NCBI GenBank assembly: GCA_017524445.1
Contig: JAFXVP010000008.1
Coordinates: 23,654 to 87,653 of the forward strand
Length of the DNA: 64,000 nucleotides
DNA from: Clostridia bacterium
Lineage (GTDB): Bacteria > Bacillota > Clostridia > Christensenellales > CAG-138
Direction of reading: 5' to 3'
Translations under genes and position numbers: made by a program
Notes under the pieces: generated by a model
Databases searched by the model: none
Seen by the model: only the letters and a program-made list of their open reading frames with translations
What the model was told of the DNA's origin: nothing
In this document: piece by piece, positions 16,297-24,227 of the stretch
Numbering within the stretch: position 1 is the stretch's first letter
Layout of the letters: each line of letters begins with the position of its first letter

Positions 16297-17216
16297 GCCT
16301 CAGCTCCGTCGATCCGAGCTCCGTCGCCGTCATAGATCGCCGCGCAGCGCCCGACGCATTTCAAAATAACGATCCGCTGAAAGACGCGTTCGCGCAGCAG
16401 CATCCGGATCGGGGGACGCAATCGCAATTCTTCGATCGCGCCGCCGTGCGCCGTCGCAAGGATCGTGACGCCCTTTCCGCGCGCGTCAAGCAGTGCCGCC
16501 GCGTCCCTTGCGTCGTTCAATTCGTCCATGGCAAGGATATCCGGCGAGAGCGTCGATACGATCCGCACCATTGCCTGCGCCTTGGAGATCCCCGAGATAA
16601 CGTCCGTCCGCATGCCGAGATCGAACGCGATCGCGCCTGACGCGTCCCCGCACAGCTCGAACCGTTCGTCCGCAACGCCGATGCGGGACGGTCTTACGCC
16701 GTACAGTCCGTCCGAATTGATGCGGATAAGGTCGCGCAAAAGCGTCGTTTTGCCGCATCCGGGCGGCGATACGAGCAGCGTGGAAAGAAATCGCGTTTGA
16801 TCCGACAGATACGGGATCAGCGGCTTCGCGCAGTCTCTGACCTCTCGAACAATGCGCACGCAGACGCCGGAAACCGTCGAAAAGCCGATCACGCCGCTCT
16901 CCGTCCGCACCATCCTGCCGGACAGGCCGACACGACATCCGCCGACCGTAACAAATCCGTCCCTGCGTTCGTTCTCCCATGCGTAAGCGGAAAACGAGGT
17001 GAGCCGCGCCGTCAGGTCTCTGAGATCATCCGACGTGATCATCGAAGCGCCGTTGTTTCCGTACACGATCCGGTCCGCGCCGTCGAACACGAGTTCGAGC
17101 GGCGCGTCGCGGCGGAGCCGGATCTCGAGAAGCGGCGCTTCGTCGTCCAGACGTTCCAGCACCTCCGCAACGTTTTTCGGCATCAGCGGCAGCCATTGTC
17201 GTTTCCAGTGCTCCAT
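16293..17216 (-). CDS. spoIIIAA: Stage III sporulation protein AA, secretion-type ATPase
   Basis: A mother-cell ATPase related to type II/IV secretion motors. The 307 residues include Walker A SPPGCGKTTLLRD (about 138-150), the Walker B-like PDILAMDELNDARDAAAL and TILATAHGGAIEELRLRPP. The ATG at 17216 follows AGGAGG by seven bases; a start seven codons upstream is poorer. First gene of the spoIIIA operon, behind a sigma-E promoter. Confidence 0.95.
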   Translation of the reverse strand: MEHWKRQWLPLMPKNVAEVLERLDDEAPLLEIRLRRDAPLELVFDGADRIVYGNNGASMITSDDLRDLTARLTSFSAYAWENERRDGFVTVGGCRVGLSGRMVRTESGVIGFSTVSGVCVRIVREVRDCAKPLIPYLSDQTRFLSTLLVSPPGCGKTTLLRDLIRINSDGLYGVRPSRIGVADERFELCGDASGAIAFDLGMRTDVISGISKAQAMVRIVSTLSPDILAMDELNDARDAAALLDARGKGVTILATAHGGAIEELRLRPPIRMLLRERVFQRIVILKCVGRCAAIYDGDGARIDGAEA

Positions 17217-17236
17217 GCTCGTCCCTCCTGGTTTCA

Positions 17237-17263
17237 ACTGTATGCATGGATGGACGCGGATAT
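17237..17263 (-). promoter_or_regulatory. Sigma-E promoter of the spoIIIA operon
   Basis: ATA, 16 bases, then CATACAGT matches the mother-cell sigma-E consensus (ATA, 16-18, CATACANT) in all specified positions. The Bacillus spoIIIA operon is known to be sigma-E dependent. The predicted start point lies just upstream of the AGGAGG of spoIIIAA. Confidence 0.75.
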
Positions 17264-17264
17264 G

Positions 17265-17299
17265 AAAACGCCGTCCGACGAGATCCGTCGAACGGCGTT
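17265..17299 (-). terminator. Terminator after the U32 gene
   Basis: A 14-bp stem (17267-17280 with 17286-17299) with a 5-base loop and one weak pair, followed by TTTT on the minus strand. It isolates the U32 gene from the spoIIIA promoter immediately beyond. Confidence 0.8.
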
Positions 17300-17312
17300 G
17301 TTGATTCGATAT

Positions 17313-19358
17313 TCAAAGGAGTTTTCGGAACGCAAGTCCGGTCGTATGCGGCGTTACCGGCGGATCGCCTGCAATCGCAGAGCGAATCAGCGCCGCTGCC
17401 TCGTCTTTTGTTTCGACCGTCAGCCAGACTGCGTAAAAGTCCAGCGGCGGAAGCTGCTTGTCGCACAAGTACAGCGGAACGCTGTTCAGAAGCGTGGAAT
17501 AGCGCCGTTCCCGGCAGATCAGCGGGAACATTGCGCCTTTGCGGTCGGTCACGACCGGTCGCCCGTCGCAGTTCGCACAGCCCTTATCGGTTCGCGCAGG
17601 ACAGGATCGAAGCTGCATCAGCGGCAGCCGTCCCGCAACGATCATGCCGAGCGGCAGATCGCTTCTGAGGTCGCGCATCTTCGGTGCGGACAACTCAAAA
17701 GACACGAATTGCGCGCAAACGCCCATTTCGCGATATGCCTCGATCGCGTCGCTGTTGGTCACGTTGAGTCCATACCCGCCGACCGGAATCAAGCCCGCTT
17801 CCTTTGCCATGCGGATCGCGCCGACGTTCTCCGCAAGCACGTAAACAAGCCCGCGATTCTTTAAGCCGCGCAAAGTCTCCGCGATACGAGGTTCCTCATC
17901 CGGATAGATCAGGATCGGGATCTCGCCGACTGCGCGGTCGGAAATGCACTCCGGATGTGCCGAGAGTGCGTCGACCGGCAGCGAATACCACGCGATCGAA
18001 GGATCGTCCGTGAACTGTTCGAAGGAAGCAAACCGTACGCAAAGCTTCGGCGAAGCGTTTCTCGGACGTCCCGCAATCGTCAGGTCCGGCTCGCGGATCG
18101 TTCGCACAGGCGCCGCCGCGCGTGCTTCATACAGCGCGTCGAGCGCGTTTCTTCTGAGTGCGTTCAGCGCCGACATCGGCAGCATCAGTCCTTCGCCGAT
18201 CTCGCACTTTATGGATTCCGCCGAAAAAGGTGTGCCGCCCGTTTTGGACAGGCTCTTCCTTGCCGTTTCCTCGCTGAGTGCCGTTCGGATCGCGAGTTCC
18301 GGCGCGTCGCCCGTGACGGACACGGAATGCGTTCCGTCGGAGACCCGAAGTACCGTCGGCCGATCTTTCGCGATCCGTATCTCCATCGAGATCGGTACGT
18401 CATTTCGCGGTCCTCGATATAGCTCGCGGATCCCGGAAAGCACGGGCTGCGCGCGCTTTGCGTCTTCCTGTGTACGCACGCCGAACATGGTGTGGTTGCG
18501 TCTGCCCGTATAATATCCTTCCGTGAAGCCGCCGCGGGAGAACACATCCTTGAGTATCTGCTCGGAATACGGCTCCCCGTCGCGCACGCGCCGCACGGCG
18601 TCGACCGCCGCGGCAACGTACTCCGGCGATTTCAGACGGCCTTCGATCTTCAGCGACGATACGCCGATCTCCCGAAACGCGTTATAGTGCGCGATGTGTG
18701 ACATATCCTTCAGCGAAAGCGCATATTCCGCTCCGTTGCAGACGAATGGGAGCCGACACGGCTGTGCGCACATGCCGCGGTTGCCGCTGCGCTCACCGAG
18801 CATGGCGGACAGATAACAGATGCCGGACGCGCTCATGCAAAGCGCGCCGTGAATGAAGCATTCAAGCTCCGCGTGCGTCTCCGTGCGGATTTTCCTGATC
18901 TCTTCAATGGACAGTTCTCTTGCAAGCACGACGCGGGTGAATCCGAGATCCTCCAGCGTTTTGACGCCGGACGCGTTGTGCACCGCCATCTGTGTGGAAC
19001 CGTGCAGCTGCAGCTCCGGGCAGATCTGCTTTGCAAGCCGCATCACCGTCAGGTCCTGCACGATGATCGCGTCCGCGCCGGACGCGGCGATCTCCGTGAG
19101 CGTATCGGCGACGTCGCGGCGTTCCTCGTCCCACACAAGCGTATTGACGGTCACGTGGACATTGACGCCGTGCGCATGGCAGAAACGGACCGCTTCGATC
19201 AGCCGGTCGCCGGTGAACTGCCCGGCGTTTCGCCGTGCGTTGCACGCGCCCGCGCCGAAATAGACCGCGTCCGCGCCTGCGTATACCGCAGCTTCGAGCG
19301 ATCCTTCCGTTCCGACCGGAGCAAGTATTTCCGGATTGTCGGCGTTTTTTCTTCTCAT
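17313..19358 (-). CDS. Peptidase U32 family protein with DUF3656-type C-terminus
   Basis: The U32 signature ECFIHGALCMSASGICYLS is complete, with the Fe-S-type cysteines continuing in RGMCAQPCRLPF. The N-terminal half is a TIM-barrel-like domain (PEILAPVGTEGSLEAAVYAG, then ADAVYFG). At 681 residues it matches the long U32/DUF3656 members, of which E. coli RlhA hydroxylates a 23S rRNA cytidine; other U32 proteins make prephenate-derived modifications. The exact substrate cannot be decided. I start at ATG 19358, which lies 7 bases after a TATAAT box, so the mRNA may be leaderless. A further in-frame start upstream would fall inside the promoter. Confidence 0.88.
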   Translation of the reverse strand: MRRKNADNPEILAPVGTEGSLEAAVYAGADAVYFGAGACNARRNAGQFTGDRLIEAVRFCHAHGVNVHVTVNTLVWDEERRDVADTLTEIAASGADAIIVQDLTVMRLAKQICPELQLHGSTQMAVHNASGVKTLEDLGFTRVVLARELSIEEIRKIRTETHAELECFIHGALCMSASGICYLSAMLGERSGNRGMCAQPCRLPFVCNGAEYALSLKDMSHIAHYNAFREIGVSSLKIEGRLKSPEYVAAAVDAVRRVRDGEPYSEQILKDVFSRGGFTEGYYTGRRNHTMFGVRTQEDAKRAQPVLSGIRELYRGPRNDVPISMEIRIAKDRPTVLRVSDGTHSVSVTGDAPELAIRTALSEETARKSLSKTGGTPFSAESIKCEIGEGLMLPMSALNALRRNALDALYEARAAAPVRTIREPDLTIAGRPRNASPKLCVRFASFEQFTDDPSIAWYSLPVDALSAHPECISDRAVGEIPILIYPDEEPRIAETLRGLKNRGLVYVLAENVGAIRMAKEAGLIPVGGYGLNVTNSDAIEAYREMGVCAQFVSFELSAPKMRDLRSDLPLGMIVAGRLPLMQLRSCPARTDKGCANCDGRPVVTDRKGAMFPLICRERRYSTLLNSVPLYLCDKQLPPLDFYAVWLTVETKDEAAALIRSAIAGDPPVTPHTTGLAFRKLL

Positions 19359-19365
19359 GCGTCTT

Positions 19366-19394
19366 ATTATACCGAGCGAAAACCGGTTTTGCAA
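19366..19394 (-). promoter_or_regulatory. Sigma-A promoter of the U32 gene, start point at the ATG
   Basis: TTGCAA, 17 bases, TATAAT on the minus strand. Only seven bases separate the -10 box from ATG 19358, so transcription should begin at or within a base of the start codon. No Shine-Dalgarno sequence is present. Confidence 0.65.
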
Positions 19395-19407
19395 CCGCAT
19401 TTTTCTC

Positions 19408-19436
19408 TTGCCAAGGAAAGCTGCTTTTGCTAAAAT
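19408..19436 (+). promoter_or_regulatory. Sigma-A promoter of the E2-like gene
   Basis: TTGCCA, 17 bases, TAAAAT, diverging from the U32 promoter with 13 bases between their -35 boxes. The leader is about 20 bases. Confidence 0.65.
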
Positions 19437-19464
19437 AGTAAAAGATTATTTGGGGGTTTGTTTC

Positions 19465-20412
19465 ATGGAAGACAACAACGTACAGATGCCGCAGAATCCG
19501 CCGAAGACGGCTCCGGTTCCCGCGGAGATCCCGAAAAAAAGAAAGCGCCGCATCGGCGACCGCTCGGACGGCTACCGTCTGCGTTCGCTGCAGCCGATGT
19601 CGAAGGTCTCGCCCTACATCATGCCGAACCGTTCCGGCGCAAGCGTCTATTTTCACGAGTCCATTGAGATCACCGAGGCAGAAAACTATATCCGCAAAAA
19701 GAGGAATCAGGGTCTCAAGGGCTTCGGCTTCATGCATCTGCTGCTTGCCGCGTACGTGCGTGTCATTTCGCAGCGCCCCGCCGCCAACCGGTTCATCTCC
19801 GGTCAGCGCATCTACTCGCACGATGAGGACATCGTCGTTTGTCTGACCATCAAGCGCGACATGACGCTTGAAGCGGAAGAGACCATCGTGAAGGTGCATT
19901 TTTCGCCGACCGACACAGCAGACGACGTGTACGCAAAGCTCCAGAAACTGATCGACGAGAACCGTGACGCAAACCCGGACAGCAACTTTGACAACACGGC
20001 AAAGATCTTTAACTTCATCCCCGGGCTGCTCCTTAAAAACGCCGTCTGGTTTCTGAAGGTCCTCGACTATTTCGGGCTCATGCCGAAATCACTCATCGAG
20101 ATCAGTCCGTTCCACGGTTCGATGTTCATCACATCGATGGGTTCCCTCGGCATTCCGCCGGTGTACCATCATCTGTATGACTTCGGCAATATCCCGGTCT
20201 TCCTTTCGTTCGGCGCAAAGTATAAGCAGACCGAGCTCAAGGCGGACGGTACGCCGATACAGCGCAAGTACATCGATTACAACATCGTCTGCGACGAACG
20301 TATCTGCGACGGGTTCTATCTTGCCTCGTCCTTCAAGCTCTTCAAAACGTATTTCCGCAACCCGCACGTTTTGGACAAAAAACCGGAAGCGGTCCTGCAT
20401 GATGTTGACTGA
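19465..20412 (+). CDS. E2-like (2-oxo acid dehydrogenase acyltransferase fold) protein
   Basis: A 315-residue stand-alone relative of the catalytic domain of dihydrolipoamide acyltransferases, without lipoyl or subunit-binding domains. Recognisable stretches are SVYFHESIEITEAENYIRK, MHLLLAAYVRVISQRPAANR, ISPFHGSMFITSMGSLGIPP and VCDERICDGFY. The last one corresponds to the HxxxDG catalytic motif, but Glu replaces the His, so ordinary acyl transfer to CoA is doubtful. I recall DERICDG as usual in this clostridial family. An acidic/proline N-terminus (about 1-25) precedes the domain. Function unknown. Confidence 0.75.
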   Translation: MEDNNVQMPQNPPKTAPVPAEIPKKRKRRIGDRSDGYRLRSLQPMSKVSPYIMPNRSGASVYFHESIEITEAENYIRKKRNQGLKGFGFMHLLLAAYVRVISQRPAANRFISGQRIYSHDEDIVVCLTIKRDMTLEAEETIVKVHFSPTDTADDVYAKLQKLIDENRDANPDSNFDNTAKIFNFIPGLLLKNAVWFLKVLDYFGLMPKSLIEISPFHGSMFITSMGSLGIPPVYHHLYDFGNIPVFLSFGAKYKQTELKADGTPIQRKYIDYNIVCDERICDGFYLASSFKLFKTYFRNPHVLDKKPEAVLHDVD

Positions 20413-21031
20413 CAGAACAAAAAAGAAGCGCGGCGTTCCAAGGATCGATCGCGTCAAGATCATCGAGTACGTCTGTATCGGACTTGTTGTGCTTCTGTTT
20501 TTGGGTTTGGCGATCTTCTACGGCAGAAATCACGGTGAGACCGATCCCGTCGAAATCGAAGCGACACCCTCTCCCGTTCCGACGGACGATCCGTCGATCC
20601 GCGGCAAGAACGTCCTCGACGCGATCGAAGGTTCCGCCTTTACCCTCACCTATCGACAGGATCACTACGATCTCGTGTCCGAAGACGGCACGGCGATCGA
20701 GATGCGCATGCAATCCGATGATAACGGGATCACGGGGTTGTCCTTCGAAACGCTGCTCTGCGCGGATCCGGAGGAGGAAAGCGTGATCTCCGGATCCCTG
20801 ATCGCGGAGAATAAACGGTCGCTTCATGCGATACGGGAACTTCTTGATCTCATTATGCCGGTCCTTAAGCGCACGGTCTCCGACAGCGACGTGATCGTCA
20901 GCCAATGCAAAAAAGTCGTGCAATCCGGCGAGACCTATTCGAAGCATATCGGGCAGTTTACCGTTCGGGTCCAATCCGATCCGGAGGCGATCCCGCAAAC
21001 CGTCCTGATCGAATTCATTCGCGATCCTTGA
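20399..21031 (+). CDS. Hypothetical single-pass membrane protein
   Basis: A 210-residue protein whose start overlaps the E2-like gene by 14 bases (ATG 20399 or 20402). The basic N-terminus (TKKKRGVPRIDRVK) is followed by one transmembrane helix (IIEYVCIGLVVLLFLGLAIF) and an extracytoplasmic domain of about 160 residues after a Pro-rich link (ATPSPVPTDDPS). I do not recognise the domain. The coupling suggests a shared role with the E2-like protein. A terminator follows immediately. Confidence 0.7.
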   Translation: MMLTDRTKKKRGVPRIDRVKIIEYVCIGLVVLLFLGLAIFYGRNHGETDPVEIEATPSPVPTDDPSIRGKNVLDAIEGSAFTLTYRQDHYDLVSEDGTAIEMRMQSDDNGITGLSFETLLCADPEEESVISGSLIAENKRSLHAIRELLDLIMPVLKRTVSDSDVIVSQCKKVVQSGETYSKHIGQFTVRVQSDPEAIPQTVLIEFIRDP

Positions 21032-21033
21032 AG

Positions 21034-21055
21034 CTGCCGTCATCGGCAGTTTTTT
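21034..21055 (+). terminator. Rho-independent terminator
   Basis: CTGCCG, TCAT loop, CGGCAG, then six T. It begins two bases after the stop of the preceding gene. Confidence 0.85.
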
Positions 21056-21075
21056 GCATTTTGAAAGGAGATCCC

Positions 21076-21597
21076 ATGCGGCATATCCTGATCGTCGGAC
21101 GCAACGGCGTCGGCAAATCCACGTTGATCCGTGCGCTGTTGGAAACGATCCCCGTGCAGGTCCACGGCGTTATCACAAAAAAAGAAGCCCCTCAATCGGA
21201 CGGCTTCTGTCCCGTCTATATCCATGCCTACGGAGCGCCGAAGCAATACAACGTCGATAACCGCATCGGTCTTTGCTCTCAAGGAAACAGTGTTGCGTTC
21301 CCGGAGGCGTTCGACCGGTTTGCGGCGTCCGAGGCGTTTCCGAAAGGCGGCGTCATCGTATTTGACGAGCTTGGCTTTTTGGAAAGCGGCGCGCCGCGGT
21401 TCACGGAAGCCGTTCTGAGAACGCTCGATGAAGCGCCGCTGGTGATCGCGGCGGTACGCGATAAAGAGACGCCGTTTCTTGACGCCGTTCGTTCGCATCC
21501 GCGAGCGGACGTATTCAGGATCGATCCCGAAAACCGCGACCGTCTTCGTGAAACGCTTCTTTCGGAGATGCCGGATCGGATCCGGGATCTGTACTGA
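21076..21597 (+). CDS. P-loop nucleoside-triphosphatase (THEP1-like)
   Basis: A 173-residue NTPase with Walker A GRNGVGKST at residues 8-16 and Walker B GGVIVFDELGFLE (about 93-105), the layout of the NTPase_1/THEP1 family, which hydrolyses nucleoside triphosphates in vitro. Ribosome binding site GAAAGGAG. It lies after a terminator and has no clear promoter of its own, so it may depend on readthrough. It ends one base before the stop of the convergent ttcA-like gene. Confidence 0.75.
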   Translation: MRHILIVGRNGVGKSTLIRALLETIPVQVHGVITKKEAPQSDGFCPVYIHAYGAPKQYNVDNRIGLCSQGNSVAFPEAFDRFAASEAFPKGGVIVFDELGFLESGAPRFTEAVLRTLDEAPLVIAAVRDKETPFLDAVRSHPRADVFRIDPENRDRLRETLLSEMPDRIRDLY

Positions 21598-22365
21598 TCA
21601 TTCCTCCCCGTCTTCCGCTTCGCAGCTTTCAACTGCAGAAGGTTTCAGCCGCATACGGTCCCAAAGCCCGTATTTGTCCGTATTCGTGATCGCGTGCATC
21701 ATTTTGATGTCCGCGTCCGGTACGATCGTGCAAAGGTATTTGATGAGGTCTTTTGCTTCTTCCCGTTTTGTTTTGCCCGCGATCTCGCAGTTCGGCTGCA
21801 GGACCGGCAGTTCAAGCTGCTTTGCGACCGCAAGACAGTATTTTTCCGGCACATAGATCATCGGACGGATCACTGTGATATCGCTTCTGTTGAGATATGT
21901 GACCGGCGCGAACGTGTTCATACGCCCCTCGTACAGCATCGACATCAGGAAAGTTTCGAGAACGTCCTCTCGGTTGTGACCCAGCGCGACTTTATTGCAG
22001 CCGCGCTGCTTTGCCGCGGTATTCAGCGCGCCGCGCCGAAGCTTTGCGCAAAGCGCACAGGGAGAGCGCTCCGCGCGGTATTCAAAAACGACCTTGCCGA
22101 TCTCGGTGGGGATCACCTCGAACGGGATCCCGATCCGTTCCGCATACGCACGGATCGGCGCGGTGTTCTGGTACTTGAGCCCGAGATCAAGCATAATGGC
22201 GATCACGTCGAATTTTGTATAGGAAAAGCGCTGATACAGCTTCATTGCCTGCATTAAGAGCAGGGAATCCTTTCCGCCGGACACGCCGATGCAGATCTTG
22301 TCCCCGTCCTCGATCATGTGGAATTTTTCATCCGCGCGGCGGATGCTGCCCAATACCCGTTTCAT
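21598..22365 (-). CDS. TtcA-like tRNA thiolation ATPase (PP-loop)
   Basis: A PP-loop ATPase of the TtcA/TtuA group that activates a tRNA base for sulfur insertion. The 255 residues carry the PP-loop GVSGGKDSLLLM (about 28-39), the CxxC pair CALC (about 104-107), GHNREDVLETFLM and a further Cys in LQPNCEIAGKTKRE. TtcA uses a 4Fe-4S cluster held by such cysteines to make 2-thiocytidine-32. The exact base target is inferred only from family similarity. Confidence 0.85.
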   Translation of the reverse strand: MKRVLGSIRRADEKFHMIEDGDKICIGVSGGKDSLLLMQAMKLYQRFSYTKFDVIAIMLDLGLKYQNTAPIRAYAERIGIPFEVIPTEIGKVVFEYRAERSPCALCAKLRRGALNTAAKQRGCNKVALGHNREDVLETFLMSMLYEGRMNTFAPVTYLNRSDITVIRPMIYVPEKYCLAVAKQLELPVLQPNCEIAGKTKREEAKDLIKYLCTIVPDADIKMMHAITNTDKYGLWDRMRLKPSAVESCEAEDGEE

Positions 22366-22388
22366 ACCTCATTTCCTTTCTCTGATTC

Positions 22389-22417
22389 AGTATACCGCAG
22401 TCTGTATCCCGTGTAAA
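22389..22417 (-). promoter_or_regulatory. Sigma-A promoter of the ttcA-like gene
   Basis: TTTACA, 17 bases, TATACT on the minus strand, about 23 bases before the start codon, with AAAGGAA between. Confidence 0.7.
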
Positions 22418-22470
22418 GCGGAAATGATGTGTTATAAATGTAAAGATAGAATGAAATCATATCGAAATGA

Positions 22471-22499
22471 TTGCGATTTTGTCTATTCTTTGCTATACT
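22471..22499 (+). promoter_or_regulatory. Sigma-A promoter of mntP
   Basis: TTGCGA, 17 bases, TATACT, followed by a leader of only about 20 bases with GGGAGG. The leader is too short for the yybP-ykoY manganese riboswitch often found before mntP. Confidence 0.7.
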
Positions 22500-22524
22500 G
22501 TGTAAGATTATTTGGGAGGCATTT

Positions 22525-23166
22525 ATGAGCTTTACAGATATTCTTTTGATCGGTGTCGGGCTGTCGATGGATGCGTTTGCAGTTTCCATGTGTCAGGGCG
22601 TTTCCATGAAAAAGCTGGACCTTCGACGTGCTGCGCTGATCGCGCTGTTTTTCGGCGGGTTCCAGGCCTTGATGCCGCTGCTTGGCTTTTCGCTCGGTTC
22701 AACCTTCGCCTCTGCCGTTACGATCGGTCCGTGGATCGCCGCCGCGCTGCTTCTTATCCTCGGTGTCAAAATGCTGATCGAGGGTATTCGGGATAAGGAA
22801 GAGGCTCCTTCGGACGTCGGCACGATCGGTCGGCTGTTCGTTCTTGCGATCGCGACCAGTATCGACGCATTTGCGGTCGGCGTCTCTTTTTCGATGCAGG
22901 AAGGCGTCGTCTGGCTTACCGGCGGGACGAGTATCTTCCTCGCCGTTTCCGTGATCGGTGTCACGACCTTTGTGCTTTCGCTGATCGGCGTATGGATCGG
23001 AAATCGGTTTGGATTAAAATACCATCGCGCTGCTACGATCTTCGGCGGCGCCGTGCTGATCCTCATCGGAATAAAAGTTTTATTGGAAGCGCTCGGCATT
23101 CTTCCGGACTTTCTGCGCTGCGACGCCGTATCTGCCGCGCTGGACCTGCATATCCTTACTTTATGA
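22525..23166 (+). CDS. mntP: Manganese efflux pump MntP
   Basis: MntP exports Mn2+ across the cytoplasmic membrane. The 213 residues form six hydrophobic helices in two repeats, each with the conserved acidic motif (SMDAFAVSMCQG and SIDAFAVGVSF). ATG 22525 has GGGAGG seven bases upstream; an in-frame start 18 codons earlier lies in the promoter. The stop overlaps the next gene as ATGA. Confidence 0.93.
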   Translation: MSFTDILLIGVGLSMDAFAVSMCQGVSMKKLDLRRAALIALFFGGFQALMPLLGFSLGSTFASAVTIGPWIAAALLLILGVKMLIEGIRDKEEAPSDVGTIGRLFVLAIATSIDAFAVGVSFSMQEGVVWLTGGTSIFLAVSVIGVTTFVLSLIGVWIGNRFGLKYHRAATIFGGAVLILIGIKVLLEALGILPDFLRCDAVSAALDLHILTL

Positions 23167-24227
23167 AAAAGAAATCTTTGAAAAACGTAATTCCAATGAT
23201 CGCATTGATCGCAGTCGTGATCGCGCTGGCGGTCGTAACAGGATACGCGCTCTCTCTGAATAGCCGCGTCGACGGTCAGTATACCGAGATCGTGCACCCG
23301 TCGCAAATGCAAAACGCGACGCCGATCCTTCGCCCGGCTGTTTCGGCATCGCCCTCTCCTGCGCCTACGGTCGAACCGATCTCTGCCGACAGTGAACCGG
23401 ACGCCGATCTTGCGGACGTTGCGTATCCTTACTGGTCAGACGGCGTTCTCTTTGTCAATGATACGTACCGGAGTCCTGATATATCCGTTACGGTCAGGAC
23501 GGTCACCGATTCGAAGATGTTCAAAAAAAACTTGATTTATTACGTTGCCGACGTCCGTGTTTCCGACGTCACGCAGATCAAAACCGGCTGTACCAACGGT
23601 AATTTCAGCAAACCCGGCCGCGGACCGATCGAAGAAACAGCAAAACGCGAGAATGCTTTGGTTGCGATCTCCGGGGACTTCGTTCCGGCACTGGTCATTC
23701 GCAACGGAGAATTGTATAACGGAGAGCTGTATAAGAGCAAGACAAATTACAACGATATCTGTTTGCTGCTGAGAAACGGAGAAATGGAGATCGTAAAGGG
23801 TCAGTCCACGAGTCTTTCAAAAATCATGGAGAAAGACCCATGGCAGGCATGGCAATTCGGTCCTGCGCTGTTCAACAGCAAAGGGAAACCCCTCTCAGTG
23901 TTTCCCGGCGTCCACATCACACCTGCAAACCCGCGGAGCTGTATCGGGTATTATGAACCGGGGCACTATTGTTTCGTCGTCGTTGACGGAAGGCAAAAGA
24001 AATCCCGCGGTGTGACGCTGGAAGAGCTCGCGCTTCTGATGCAGTCCTTGGGCTGCAAGCAGGCATATAATCTGGACGGCGGTGCGTCGGCGCACTTTTA
24101 CTACAACTACGACGTACTCAACGAGCCGAGCGGCGGCGGACGCGACATCGCGGATATCGTATACGTTGCGTATGAGCCGTATCAGGAATCCCGATTCTAT
24201 TTTGGAAAGGCAGGTCTTTCGAAATGA
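23163..24227 (+). CDS. Membrane-anchored phosphodiester glycosidase family protein (copy 1)
   Basis: A 354-residue protein with one N-terminal membrane helix (about 8-30), a Pro/Ser link (SASPSPAPTVEP) and a domain like the mammalian GlcNAc-1-phosphodiester glycosidase NAGPA (DUF2233). Characteristic stretches are NALVAISGDF, WQAWQFGPAL, GYYEPGHYCFVVVDGRQKKS and AYNLDGGASAHF. Such proteins probably cleave sugar-phosphate links of surface polymers. It is translationally coupled to mntP upstream and to its paralogue downstream by ATGA overlaps. Confidence 0.85.
   Translation: MKKKSLKNVIPMIALIAVVIALAVVTGYALSLNSRVDGQYTEIVHPSQMQNATPILRPAVSASPSPAPTVEPISADSEPDADLADVAYPYWSDGVLFVNDTYRSPDISVTVRTVTDSKMFKKNLIYYVADVRVSDVTQIKTGCTNGNFSKPGRGPIEETAKRENALVAISGDFVPALVIRNGELYNGELYKSKTNYNDICLLLRNGEMEIVKGQSTSLSKIMEKDPWQAWQFGPALFNSKGKPLSVFPGVHITPANPRSCIGYYEPGHYCFVVVDGRQKKSRGVTLEELALLMQSLGCKQAYNLDGGASAHFYYNYDVLNEPSGGGRDIADIVYVAYEPYQESRFYFGKAGLSK

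Noticed and set aside
22500..22524. yybP-ykoY manganese riboswitch before mntP
   Set aside because: The promoter leaves only about 25 bases of leader, far too short for the riboswitch.
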